A DNA stretch of 16,840 bases, from assembly GCA_002179805.1 (NCBI GenBank), contig NAVB01000926.1, positions 1 to 16,840 on the forward strand. Direction: 5' to 3'. Source of the DNA: Acanthamoeba lenticulata (lineage: Eukaryota; Discosea; Longamoebia; Acanthamoebidae). Under the pieces are notes generated by a model, which saw nothing but the letters and a program-made list of their open reading frames with translations, made no database searches and had not been told where the DNA came from. The position numbers were made by a program, and so were the translations under genes. Shown piece by piece: positions 1-9,704 of this stretch (within the stretch, counting starts at the first letter, position 1; the number at the start of each line of letters is the position of its first letter).

Positions 1-3000
1 AGCCAAGGCGGAACCGCAGTCGATCGAGCGGCTTCCAAGAGTTTGGGAACTTCCTCTGGACCTTTGACGCCGCCACCAACCACTGGGTGGCTAAAGAGGC
101 TGATCACGATGATGCCCCAGCCCCAGCCCCAGCCCCAGCCCCCGCCCCCGCCCCCGCTTCGTCATACACAGTTGTAGACAGCCGAGGTAGCGGCCACTCC
201 AAGGCCGCGCTCAAGGAGCTGAATGAGTTTGGCCGCGAGTTCGCGGCGCCCCACAAGGGCAAAAAGGGAAGAACCAACAGCATCAACAACGGCCGTAAGC
301 AAAAGGGCGGCAACAAGGCCAAGCCTCACTTGATCGAAGATGAAGACAGCGAGGAGATTGATGCCGACTGCGCGTTCATCGGCTTCCGCAGTGACCGGAC
401 TTCGTCGGACAAGATGTCCCCCGCCAGCAGTGCAGGAGGAAGCTTCATGATGCGATTCGTCAAGGGCGAGACGATGCACGATTCACGACGCGAGAAGACT
501 ATTGACGACGAGGATCCTGCCGACGGCGCGCCCGTCGTCAAGGCCGAGCTGAAGGTGGAGATCAAGGCTCAGACCCAGGTCGGAGTCGACGCCGAAGTCA
601 AGATGCAGGTTCAGCAGCAGTCGGAAGCGGTCCCCGACGAGGAGCGCAGCCGCGCGCGGCCGACGCGGTGGCAAAGCGAGCCAGCCATGCCCAAGTTCGC
701 GCCCATCGTGTCGCCCTCGCGCGCCTTGGGAGGTATGCCGGCCACGCCACAGCACCACCAGTCACCCTTCAGCGGACGCGGCCGAGGCCGCGGTGGCGCT
801 ATGGTCTCGCCGGGCAGCGGCGGTCGCGGCCGAGGTCGCGGCATGAGCCCCAACTCGCCCACGGCGCCAGTCGACTTCCACTGGGCCTATACGGACCCGA
901 CGGCCGCGCTCGAGGCCGAGGCCGACATCTCTGTCGCCGCCACCAACGGCAGCAACACAGAGGTCACGCTCGTGGTCAAGCAAGAGCAGCCGCAGCACGC
1001 GGGCGATCATCCGGTACCCGGGGCGAGCGTCGTCAGTCTCGTGGCCACCGTCGACGGTGGCTCTACGACAGCCACGATCAGCGCCTCTTCGTCGAACCCG
1101 ACGAGCGCCATGAAGGCGACAAAGAAGAAGGAGAAGAAGTGGAAGGAGCGGCAACAGAAGAAGAACCGCCAGCGGAGCGGCATCGAGCCCGTCGAGTCGG
1201 ACGAGGCGCTCTTCACCACGCGTGACCTCATGCGGGCCCGCATGCGTGCCGCCGCTGTCGGCCTCCCGTCAGGTGCGCGCGCGCAGAGCTCAGAGGACGA
1301 CGAGGTCAACGCCGAAGCCGACGAGGCCTTCCTCTTTGGCCGCGGAGGCCGCGAGACCCGCAAAGGTACGCGCCCAGCAGCCCAACACGCCTCCTCCTCG
1401 CGCCAGGCTAAAACGGCTCACGCTCGCTTGGTTCGGGACTGGGGCGCACAGGCATGAAGAAGAAGCAGCAGAAGAAGCTGCTCAAGCAGCAGAAGAAGAA
1501 CAGCAAGAAGAACAACAAGAAGGGAACGGTGTTTGCCATGGACGATGACGACAGCGAGGACGAGGATGAGATGCTGCTCGACGACGAACTTGTCCGGGAC
1601 TACCTCCTCAACACCGATCTCTCCGACCTGAACCTGAACGTGCGCGTCGACGCTTACTTCCTTTCCCCCCCCCCCCTCCCCGCTCGAGTGTCGAGGGCCT
1701 CAGCTGACCCGCTGGCCTTGTTGTGGCCTCAATGCAGGAGGCGGAGATGGAGGAGCACCTCCTCCTTCATATTGTGTCGCAGCTCAACGATTACCACCTT
1801 TCCGATCAGGATGAGGAGGAGGATGAAGACGATGACGATGACGAGGAGGAGGACGAGGATGAGGACGACGGCGAGGAGGATGAGGGTGATGAAGACGCTG
1901 AAGATGACGACGAGGATGATGACGAGGATGACGAGGATGACGATGATGATGATGACGAAGACGATGATGATGAAGAGGATGACGATGAAGATGAGAGCGA
2001 CGAAGACGTTTACGTCAGCCGCCGTCGGGGGCCACAGACTACCGCCCAGTCCAAGCGCAAGTCCACTCCGCTCGGCCTTCCGGCCTGGGATGAGACAGAG
2101 ACCGGTACGGCCACACACGGCGCACCCTTCTTGGTTCCTTTGGACTGGGCTCACCACGACATCTCCGTCTTCCGCCTACGTGTACAGCTGTGGTCAGGGC
2201 CGCCGCCGAGAAGCAATTCGACGCGGTGCTCAGCGCGGACTTTATCTCGCTGCACACCGACCGGCCTCCAAGTACGCGCTTGCGCCCCCCAGTGGGTATG
2301 GGTGGATGATGGTGGTCGTCGATCGTAATCATCATCGGTATGATGATGGTGATGATGATGAGCCAGCCATGTTGTTGTTGTTGTTGTTGTTGGCGATGAT
2401 CCAACAATGCCGCCGCCGGGGCGCATGTGGTCCTGCTTTCCCTTAAAAGGCCGCCTCTGATGACCTTGCCTCGTCCCACTCTGCCGGTAGTGGAGGAGGC
2501 AAGCGAGGAGGCGTGAGCGGCCGAAGCCCCGCGCGTGCGCGCGCCACAACAACAACAAACAAACCAATATATTAGCGGAGCACACATCTCAGAATGTGCA
2601 ACGCCATGACCCCGCCCTTCGCGCGCGCGCACGCGGCCAGCACACGCGCATGTGCCGGCCGAGGCTGCCGTCCCGCCACGCCCAGGCCGCCTCCAATCCC
2701 CTCACCCCGCACGCACACACACAGGCTTCCAGCAGCGGCTGCGAGGCCCGGCCCGCGGAGGCAGCGCCAGCTGGTCGTCGTCGGCCCGCGACGAGGCGCG
2801 CCAGCGGCCGCCCAAGGGCTACTCCCCGGGCAAGCAGCACTATCAGCAGCAACAACAGCAGCAGCAGCGCCGGGGCCGCAGCAAGTCGGGCGGGCGCGGC
2901 AAGAAGGGCCGGTGGGCCAACGACGAGGACGAGTTTGACGAGGAGGCCATCACCGACGAGGAGGTGCGCACGAGTCCATTCTCGTTCTTCTTTTGGGCGT

Positions 3001-3927
3001 CCCTCGTCGTAGGCTCACCTGCGTTTGTGGGAGCAGGAGCTGCCCTACATCGACCGGACACGGCTCAAGGGCAAGCCCCGCGCGCCGAACGGCATGATCA
3101 CCGTCCACTCCATCAACGAGACCATCCGCAACTTCATCGCCAACGAGGACAAGGAATGGTGCGTGTGTGGTGATGAACCAAACAACCATCAAAGCAGTCG
3201 ATTGCGCTGCTGCTTGCTGCTGCTGGTCCTCAGCGCTAACGCAGCCAGCGCGGCGCAGGCTGGAGCTCCCGCCGATGAACAAGAAGCAGCGCGTGATGGT
3301 CCACCAACTCTCCGAGCTCTACCACCTCAAGAGCAAGAGCTATGGCTCTGGTACGTACACCAGCGTGCATCCTCACCCCCTGAGGTGGTCGGCTTGGGCC
3401 TGCGCAGCTCACGCGTTGATCACGCAACACGCAAACGCACAGGCCGGCTCCGCTTCCCGATGCTGGTCAAGACCATCTACACGTGCTACCCGCAGCCAAA
3501 CGAGCTGCTGACGTTCCTCAACCACGCGGCCAAGATCAAGGCCACCCAGGCGGCGCCGCCCAAGCCCAAGCTCACCAAGGAGGAGTCCAAGCGCCTGCGG
3601 AAGCTCAAGCACACGCGGAAGCACGAACGCGTGACCGGCACCGTCGTGTTGACCAAGCGCATGATGGACGGCCAGGTGGTGGGCGAGGGCGCCGACCCGC
3701 TGGGCCAGGAGACCATCGGCGCGCGTCTCCTGCAGTCCATGGGCTGGACCGGAGGCGGTCTCGTAGGTACGCGTCCACCTCTCCCTCAGCAAGGGGATGA
3801 AGGTGATGAGAAAGGAAGGGATGATGCTGATGCTATCCTCCTCCGACACACAGGCACCAACGGAGAAGGCATTGCGGAACCGCTCGTGGCCATCGTCAAG
3901 AACAACCGCAAGGGCCTCGGCTTCTAA
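1..3927 (+). CDS. SQS1: SQS1-like R3H and G-patch domain protein (5' partial)
   Basis: Likely nuclear RNA-processing factor; in yeast, Sqs1 uses its G-patch to activate the DEAH helicase Prp43 in ribosome biogenesis and splicing. The reading frame is open to the left edge, so the start lies outside. Exons: 1-1365, 1452-1639, 1738-2104, 2188-2271, 2725-2963, 3037-3158, 3259-3350, 3443-3766, 3854-3927; about 950 residues are visible. Order: Pro-Ala repeat, RG-rich patch (about 770-845), Lys-rich stretch (1454-1530), motif DYLLNTDLSDL, a nearly pure Asp/Glu block, a Gln run, R3H domain (3085-3460, with INETIRNFI and RFPMLVKT), then a C-terminal G-patch (3710-3925, IGARLLQSMGW to KNNRKGLGF). R3H followed by a terminal G-patch, after an acidic N-terminus, is the SQS1 architecture; assignment beyond that family is inference. 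All eight donors are GTRCG. The fourth intron (453 nt) is unusually long. Confidence 0.82.
115..156 (+). repeat. Coding hexamer repeat, seven units (Pro-Ala)
   Basis: Seven tandem hexamers, CCCCAG four times and then CCCCCG three times, encode an alternating Pro-Ala run in the N-terminal part of the SQS1-like protein. It is likely a disordered spacer and prone to length variation by slippage. Confidence 0.9.
1665..1676 (+). repeat. C12 homopolymer inside an intron
   Basis: Run of cytosines in the intron at 1640-1737 of the SQS1-like gene. It could serve as part of a pyrimidine-rich tract, although it sits about 60 nt before the acceptor. Such runs are also prone to sequencing length errors; here an error would not alter the protein. 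Confidence 0.8.
1806..2010 (+). repeat. Imperfect GAN triplet repeat coding a long acidic block
   Basis: Mixed GAT/GAC/GAG/GAA triplets encode nearly uninterrupted Asp and Glu, roughly 65-70 residues, within exon 3 of the SQS1-like gene. The codon mixture argues that the acidic character, rather than a recent triplet expansion, is being kept. Acidic blocks of this kind are common in nucleolar proteins. The opposite strand reads as a hydrophobic open frame, which is a by-product of this composition. Confidence 0.9.
2272..2724 (+). other. Long microsatellite-bearing intron of the SQS1-like gene
   Basis: Donor GTACGC after 2271 and acceptor ACACACAG before 2725 join phase-1 exons. At 453 nt it is about five times the typical intron here. 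It contains GAT-rich repeats (2338-2361), seven GTT units (2371-2391), CAA-type triplets (about 2546-2560) and a short CA run before the acceptor. I see no conserved coding segment in it; open frames across it are low-complexity. Repeat growth is the simplest explanation for its length. Confidence 0.65.
2844..2867 (+). repeat. Poly-glutamine tract (eight CAG/CAA codons)
   Basis: Eight consecutive Gln codons, six CAG and two CAA, in exon 5 of the SQS1-like gene, followed by an Arg/Gly/Lys-rich segment. It is likely part of a disordered linker before the R3H domain. Confidence 0.9.
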
Positions 3928-4218
3928 CAACAAACAAGCCACTCTCCACCTCTGGGATGATGAGCTTGTTGTTGCGTGTAAAGAAGGATAAGAAGGAAAC
4001 AAAAAAAACACGACTCGCGTTGCGATCGCTGAATTCTGGTCCGTGGAGGGAGCGCCTGCTTTATCGCTCTCTTCCCTTGTCGTCCTCCTGAATTTCGCCT
4101 GGTGGTCGGTCGTCTCGTTGAAGGTGACAAGTAGAAGGAGCGAGAGGCCGCTGGCGTGCGCCCATCACTCTTTGCATGGTTCACTAGGACGTGCTCACGC
4201 ACATCGACACCAGGAGGA
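3928..4218. other. Intergenic region between SQS1-like gene and Rac-like GTPase
   Basis: This 291-base gap between same-strand genes must hold the 3' end of the first transcript and the promoter and leader of the second. I see a short A-rich run near 4000, but no clear TATA box, polyadenylation hexamer, RNA gene or conserved open frame. Confidence 0.5.
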
Positions 4219-5276
4219 ATGGCCCATACGCTGTTGTGGCGCAACGTCAAATGCGTGGTGGTAGGGGACGGCAACGTTGGCAAGACCTGCATGCTCATCT
4301 CCTACACAACCAACGCCTTCCCTTGTATGTTCTCCTCTCTTTGCCAGCGATGGTGGGTGATTTGTAGCTAACAGCTACTGTGGTGATGCAGCGGTGTACA
4401 TTCCAACTATATTCGACAACTACAGGTAAGAGTCTTTCACATTGTCCCTGCTCTACATATTGCTATTCAGCTGACACTTTATGGCAGCGCCAACGTAATG
4501 GTGGATGGCCAAGTGGTCTACCTCGGGCTGTGGGACACCGCAGGCCAAGAAGAATACGATCGTCTCCGACCCCTTGTACACCTCTCCACATCACACTTCC
4601 TTCCCCTCCATGACCCACTCGAGTGAGGCCTGCAGAGTTACCCCCAGACCGACGTGTTCTTGCTATGCTTCTCGATCGTGTCGCCACCAAGCTTTGAGGT
4701 GCTTCCACCCCCACCCACACCGGTCCCAAAGCTCCCAAGCCAACGGCTCCTTCCACAGAACGTGCGCTCGAGGTGGAATCCCGAGGTCGTGCACCATTGT
4801 CCCGGCGTGCCACGGTTTGTCGTGGGCCTCAAGAAAGACCTCCGCTCGTACGTGCTGGCCTAGCACGCTGTGGAGATATCTGTCTCAAGCTCTTGTTGTG
4901 TTTGTACAGTGATGAAGAGGTGACGAAGCGATTAGCAGACAAGGGCCTGGAGCCCATCACGCAAGCCGAGGGCGAGGCCCTGGCGAAGGAGATCGGCGCA
5001 GCAGGCTATTTCGAGTGCTCGGCCCTCACCCAGGAAGGCCTCCAGGTTGGTCCCTCCCCCTCCCCCAACTGCCCTTCCTGCCCATCGAAGGATGGTGGCT
5101 TAAGCCGAACACCACCCCAGGACGTCTTCACCGAGGCCATTCGAGCAGTGCTCCATCCGCCCGGGCCGCAGCAGGTGGCACGCACCAAAAGCCGCCGGCG
5201 TACCATCGAAGACAAGCTGCGCAAGGCGGCTCGGAGGGTATCCCGCCGAGCGCAGGAGGCGTGCGTCTTGAGTTGA
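4219..5276 (+). CDS. Rac-like Rho-family small GTPase
   Basis: Membrane-anchored molecular switch, expected to control actin and related signalling through GTP/GDP cycling. Exons: 4219-4324, 4392-4425 (only 34 nt), 4488-4575, 4636-4698, 4759-4847, 4910-5045, 5121-5276; 223 residues versus about 192 for Rac1. Visible motifs: P-loop GDGNVGKT (16-23), switch [14 protein letters not shown], switch [15 protein letters not shown] with the catalytic Gln, SYPQTDVFL, and [10 protein letters not shown] for the base-contacting SAL motif. The usual TKLD motif reads LKKD (121-124). The extra C-terminal length is a strongly basic segment (RTKSRRR to RRAQEA) followed by the CAAX box CVLS; a terminal Ser favours farnesylation. 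The ATG at 4219 was chosen because it precedes the family-typical start of beta-strand 1 by about 9 residues. The overall match is closest to Rac, but it is a divergent member and I do not give it an orthologue name. Confidence 0.93.
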
Positions 5277-5335
5277 GCTCAGGACCTAGGGACAGAGCAA
5301 TGCATAGAAAGCAGCTGGTTTTTATCGTACGGAAC
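5277..5335. other. Tail-to-tail gap between Rac-like GTPase and RECQL4
   Basis: Only 59 bases separate the two convergent stop codons. No canonical AATAAA is present on either strand, so the 3' ends of both transcripts probably overlap each other or run into the facing gene. Confidence 0.6.
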
Positions 5336-8300
5336 CTAGTTGGCTCGCCCGACAACGATTTCCTCGTTGGCCACACGAAGCAGGTAGTTGAAGTCCACGT
5401 CGCGGTGCTTGCGCCAGAACGGGTTCGTCTCCCACTCCCCCACTTGGAAGCACGGACTGGGCAAGCCGTGGAAGATACGCGCCAGTTGTCTTCCGGTCAA
5501 CACCTCGGAGCCATGTCGGTTGAGGAAGACCTTGATGTCGCTGCGTAGGTAGTTGATCTGCGTTTTGGAGAGCACGTCCATGGGACGCGCGCCGGCCTGC
5601 ACGTTGGGCTGCGTCCCGGCGAGCTCGATGAAGCCCTCGTTGGCCACCTCTTCATTAAAGTACTCGGCCGCCAGCGTTCGCAAGTCCTTGCCTGTGAAAG
5701 TGAACGTAAGCGACTTGCTTGGGTCGAGTAGCAGGTCCCTGAGGAAGGAGGGCGTGCCCTGGTCGTTGATCTTTTCCTTGTAATCTGCGACGCAGACCTC
5801 ATGTAGCCGTTCGTGCGCAACGCTTGTCATCGTGCGATAGACGGCCTCGATCTTGCTGACGTGCGACAGTTCGAGGTCTGCTTGCAGAAAGCCTGACATC
5901 AGTCGTGATGTCCCCAGCCACGCGCAGCAGCAGAAGCAGCAGCAGCGTAGCAACAGCACCTCGCGTGCGGGTGTGTCCGCGGTGGGCCACGTCCGTGAAG
6001 TCCTCCGGGGTGCGCACGACTTGGACCAGGAAAGCCGGGTCCATCAGCTCGTACCCGATCCCGCCAGCGTACTGCACCATGTTATGCATGAGTCAGTGGA
6101 AGATGCCATCATGGCGATCGAGTTGACCTGTTCGGGGGCAACAGTTGCGCACCTTGAGCCGTCGCAGCTCGCCTTGCACGTCGTGGATGGTAGCGCCTCG
6201 AAGCCCCTCGCCGCCTCCGTTTAAGACAGCAGTTAGGTCGACCATTTGTGCGCCGTTTGAGCCTTTCCTGCACGTTTCATGTTGTTATATACGCGTGTGA
6301 GCACAGCTTAACTCATCATTTGGACTTTAGCAAAAGGCCTCTCGTACGACGCGTGCTCGAGAATGGCAGCAATGAGCTTGTTGTTGGCGGCCAGCGCGCT
6401 GGGCGTGTCAAAGAAGGTGATCTTGGCCACGATGCAGCATTTGTCCGATATCAGCCGAATGTAGCCTGTGGCTCAGAATATGAGGAGACCAGACATGACG
6501 GGAGACGAGCTGCCAGCGATGGCGGATCGCAGTACCCTCGAGCTCGAGGTAGGTGAGGATAGTGCTGATGACCTCCAGGCGCACGTCGAGCTCCTTCTCG
6601 ATTTCCTCGGCCTTGAGACCAACCAGATAACTGCCGGCATCCAGTTCATCGTCCGCGTCGGCCTTCCGCTTGTGACGCGCCGCCTTTGGCGACCGTGAAA
6701 ACACCTTCTTGCACAGCTGCGAGATGGTGAACGGGTCGATCGAATCGGAGAACGCCAGCGAGCGCAGCCGAACAAAGTCATCCTCGGTCAGGAAGAGGTG
6801 GGCATTGGCTGTCCACACATGAACCGTTAGGTTCAACCGAGTCAAAGCGGGAAGGCCCAGCACGCACCTTGCCGGCCATCACGTCCAGCGCGGCCGATCT
6901 CCTGCACGTAGTTCTCGAGGCTCTTCGGGAGAGAATAGTGAACCACGGCTTCGATGTCGGGCTTGTTGATGCCCATGCCGAATGCCACTGTCCCGTGTTG
7001 GCCTCTCGTTAGCGCAAGAGAGTTCCTGAGCACAAGGGGGAAAAACGTACCAGTGGCCACCATGATCCGTAGCTTGTTCTGGAAGAAGAGGTTCTGCATG
7101 CGCGTGCGCTCATCGTGGTGCTTGCCCGCGTGATAGGCCGCCGCATCAAACCCAGCGCCGATGAGGAACCCGGCAACGGCTTCGGTCTGCACATCATCAG
7201 CTCATCGCATGAGCTCAAGCTGTCACCTGTCACACAGGTCGGCAGATGGTCACCTGCTTCTGGAGCATGCAATAAATGATGACCGACTTGGCTGTGGCGA
7301 AGCGAGGGCTCTTGAGCAGGTCGACCAGCGCGCGTTCACGATCGCTCTCGAGGGAGGCAGAAGGGCAAATGTTGGCACGGATGATGGACGAACTGCGGAT
7401 CACACCCTCAGGCTCAATCTCGAGCAGTTTGCGGATGCTCTCCTGCGTGATGTAGTGGTTGTGGTTCATGTTAACACACCAAGATTGTCATGAAAAGAGT
7501 ATGAAATGGTCGTTTACCTGCACTTTAAGAGTCGCAGTGGCTGTGAGCCCCAGAATGCAGCGCACCCCGAGCCTCTCCTTTAGTATGCGATTGAGGCGCA
7601 GGTACGACGTCCTGTCGCGTTATGCGCGGCAAGTCAGGTGAGTCCACAAGCACAGGTTGAGGGAGAGTACATCATACCGGAAGTTGTGCGACCACTCCGA
7701 GAGGCAATGCACTTCATCGACGCACACAAACGCAATCGGAGGGAACCCCTTGCACAGCTTGATGAAGCTCTCGCTGGTGAACTGTGGGTTTCAAGGTCAG
7801 CGAGAGCAGGACCAAGACCAAGGCCAGAGTGGAGGATTGCCTCACCTTTTCAGGCGACACGAAGAGGATACGGACTTCGTTCTTCTTGATGCGGTCGATG
7901 GCTTCAACTTGCTCGGGCAAACTCATGGAGCTGTTGAGGCAGACGCCTCGGTCCTTGAGGAACGGTGGCAGGTTCCGCTCTTGGTCCTTCATCAGGGCGA
8001 GCAGGGGCGATACCACGACCACCAGCTCGTCTGGCCGGAAGTAGGAGACGAACTGGTAACACAGCGACTTGCCCTCGCCTGTCGGGATGATCAGGAGGGT
8101 GGACTTGCCGCGCAGAATGCGCTTGATGGCCTTCTTTTGGCCCTCGCGGAAGTGAGAGAAACCAAAGTGCTTCTTCAGTACGGCGTGCAGCTTCTTTGAC
8201 GAGATGTCTTCGTCGGCCAGCACGCTTGCCTTTTCCTTGCGCTGTTCGTGGCTTTCAACGAGGTCGTCCAGAGCGGTCAGGAACGATTCGTCCTCTGGGA

Positions 8301-9584
8301 AAACAATAACATGATGTGAGCATGATGGCGGTAATGCGTGTTGATTGATCAGACAGAGTACCGGTCACGGTCGCATCGGTTTCGCTGTTCACTCCAAAGT
8401 TGAACGGCTGCTCGGCGCCGAAAAGGGACGCGTAATCGAAAGGATTGTCTTCTCCTCCGTTCCATTTCTTGGCCCTGTAGGACGGGCGAGAGTCGGACCT
8501 GTCGCCAAGCAAACGGTAGCGTGAGTCGCAGTCGTTAACAACCAGCAGAAGGGATGCAAACACACCTCTTGCCAGAGACCCATTTGCGGCCGCTCTTGAA
8601 AGAAGCGCCGCCCTTCCACGCCCCTTTGAGCTTGATGCGGTGATAATTGGCGTTGGAATCTCCCGCACCGGTGGTTCTTGGCTTTCGCGTTCTGTGCAGC
8701 TGAAGGTGAGCGGGCGAGTCTAGCCAGAGAAGCGACTGGCGTCGGATTGTACGCACTTCCTGGCAGCAGTGGGTTTTGGCTCTTCGCTGATGTCGGGGTC
8801 TTGCGCTGGCGCCGTCTTTGCTTTGGTCGTTCGCTTTTTCCGCTTCGTTTCTGGCGTGGAGGTGATCAGCTCATCATCCAGGCAAAGAAAAAGGGAGCAA
8901 GGAAGTGGGTGGCACCGGTAATGGGCATGTCGTCGTCACTAGAACAGGGCTGCTCAACGCGCCGCCTCTTGGCCTGCTTGCGGCCTGGCATATCTTCGTC
9001 ATGCTTATCTACATCGCCGCAAGTCTCCTGTCCCTCGTACTCACCGTCACTGCGGTACTTTCTCTTGCCGCGCCTTTCGTCTGTGCACGAGCGTGAGGGC
9101 GCCTGAGACTGTTCCTGAATGAGCCATTGGATTTCATGAGACCTGACCCGTAATGGAGGTCGGAATGCCATACCTCGCTGCTGGCGTCGCGAGCAAGAGT
9201 TGCCCGTGACCTTTTAGCTATCCTTTTCTTCGCCGGTTGGAGGGCCTCTTGCTTGGCTTCTTGGTGCACTACTACGTCCATGGCGTCATGGGTGGCCGTA
9301 GGGCGCTGAACTGCCCGGCTCACTTCCGTGCACACAGTTGCCTCTTGGCCGCTCTTTGAGGACACATCATGAGGCGCAGGAGAGACATCTGGTTCTTCAG
9401 GAGGATTGAGTGCAGCAAGAGATGCAAAGCGCATCAGCGCTGCTCGCGGCTTGGCGCGAGCACGCATGAAGAAATTGGCGGAAACGACGGGTGCTGTTGT
9501 CGGGACGGCATTGCGATTGAATGGGCGTGTGATTTGCTCATTTTCTTTGTTCTCCCCACGCAACCCTCGTTCATCCAGTTCCAT
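5336..9584 (-). CDS. RECQL4: RecQ-family DNA helicase, RECQL4 type
   Basis: ATP-dependent 3'-5' DNA helicase; RECQL4 acts in replication initiation and repair. Sixteen exons, 5' to 3': 9584-9174, 9102-8916, 8850-8757, 8691-8566, 8498-8362, 8294-7846, 7781-7678, 7611-7518, 7442-7254, 7186-7051, 6987-6868, 6808-6536, 6465-6348, 6267-6153, 6071-5960, 5892-5336; about 1073 residues (human about 1208). Seen: a NYHRIKLKG segment like the one before the RECQL4 helicase core; motif 0 FSHFREGQ; Walker A PTGEGKS (389-395); [14 protein letters not shown] (DEAH box, 490 on); LGLTATAT; motif [13 protein letters not shown]. The C-terminus holds [12 protein letters not shown] and WRKHRDVDF, matching the RECQL4-specific tail (FHGIGSPC in human) and separating it from RECQL1, BLM and WRN. 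The N-terminus is basic and low in complexity, without the expected Sld2-like motif. The junctions at 6535/6465 and 6347/6267 rest on frame and phase and are the least certain. Confidence 0.9.
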
Positions 9585-9639
9585 ACCGCACGAATAGAGT
9601 TAACGATTTCGGAATCAAATTACAAACGATGTTGCACAG

Positions 9640-9651
9640 TTTGGCGCCAAA
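9640..9651. promoter_or_regulatory. Perfect E2F-type palindrome upstream of RECQL4
   Basis: TTTGGCGCCAAA is a perfect 12-bp palindrome matching the E2F/DP consensus TTTSSCGC on both strands. It lies 56-67 bases upstream of the RECQL4 ATG at 9584, in a 120-base gap that must contain this gene's promoter (9585-9704, after the METTL21-like stop). E2F/DP controls replication genes at G1/S in animals, plants and many protists. Binding here is inferred from sequence and position only. Confidence 0.6.
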
Positions 9652-9704
9652 ACCAAATTGTCGACAGCTTCTCTGCTCTCTGCTGCAAGAGAGGGGATCC
9701 GGCC

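Noticed and set aside
1729..2157. Minus-strand frame with long Ile/Val/Leu runs, resembling a membrane protein
   Set aside because: Direct reverse complement of the Asp/Glu codon block; GAY/GAR triplets read backwards give hydrophobic codons.
2039..2632. Minus-strand frames with His, Gln and Thr runs
   Set aside because: Generated by microsatellites in the 453-nt intron; no domain and no coding-like composition.
4022..4029. GCGATCGC palindrome upstream of the GTPase
   Set aside because: Eight bases only, single copy, no known eukaryotic factor matched; compatible with chance in GC-rich DNA.
6536..6556. RECQL4 exon read on through [10 protein letters not shown] to a stop near 6408
   Set aside because: An intron from 6535 to 6466 keeps phase and joins LELEG to YIRLIS, which matches the family, whereas the read-through ends the protein before its RECQL4-specific C-terminus.
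7657..8199. Plus-strand open frame of 180 codons
   Set aside because: Antisense to the RECQL4 helicase core, whose motifs are clear on the minus strand.
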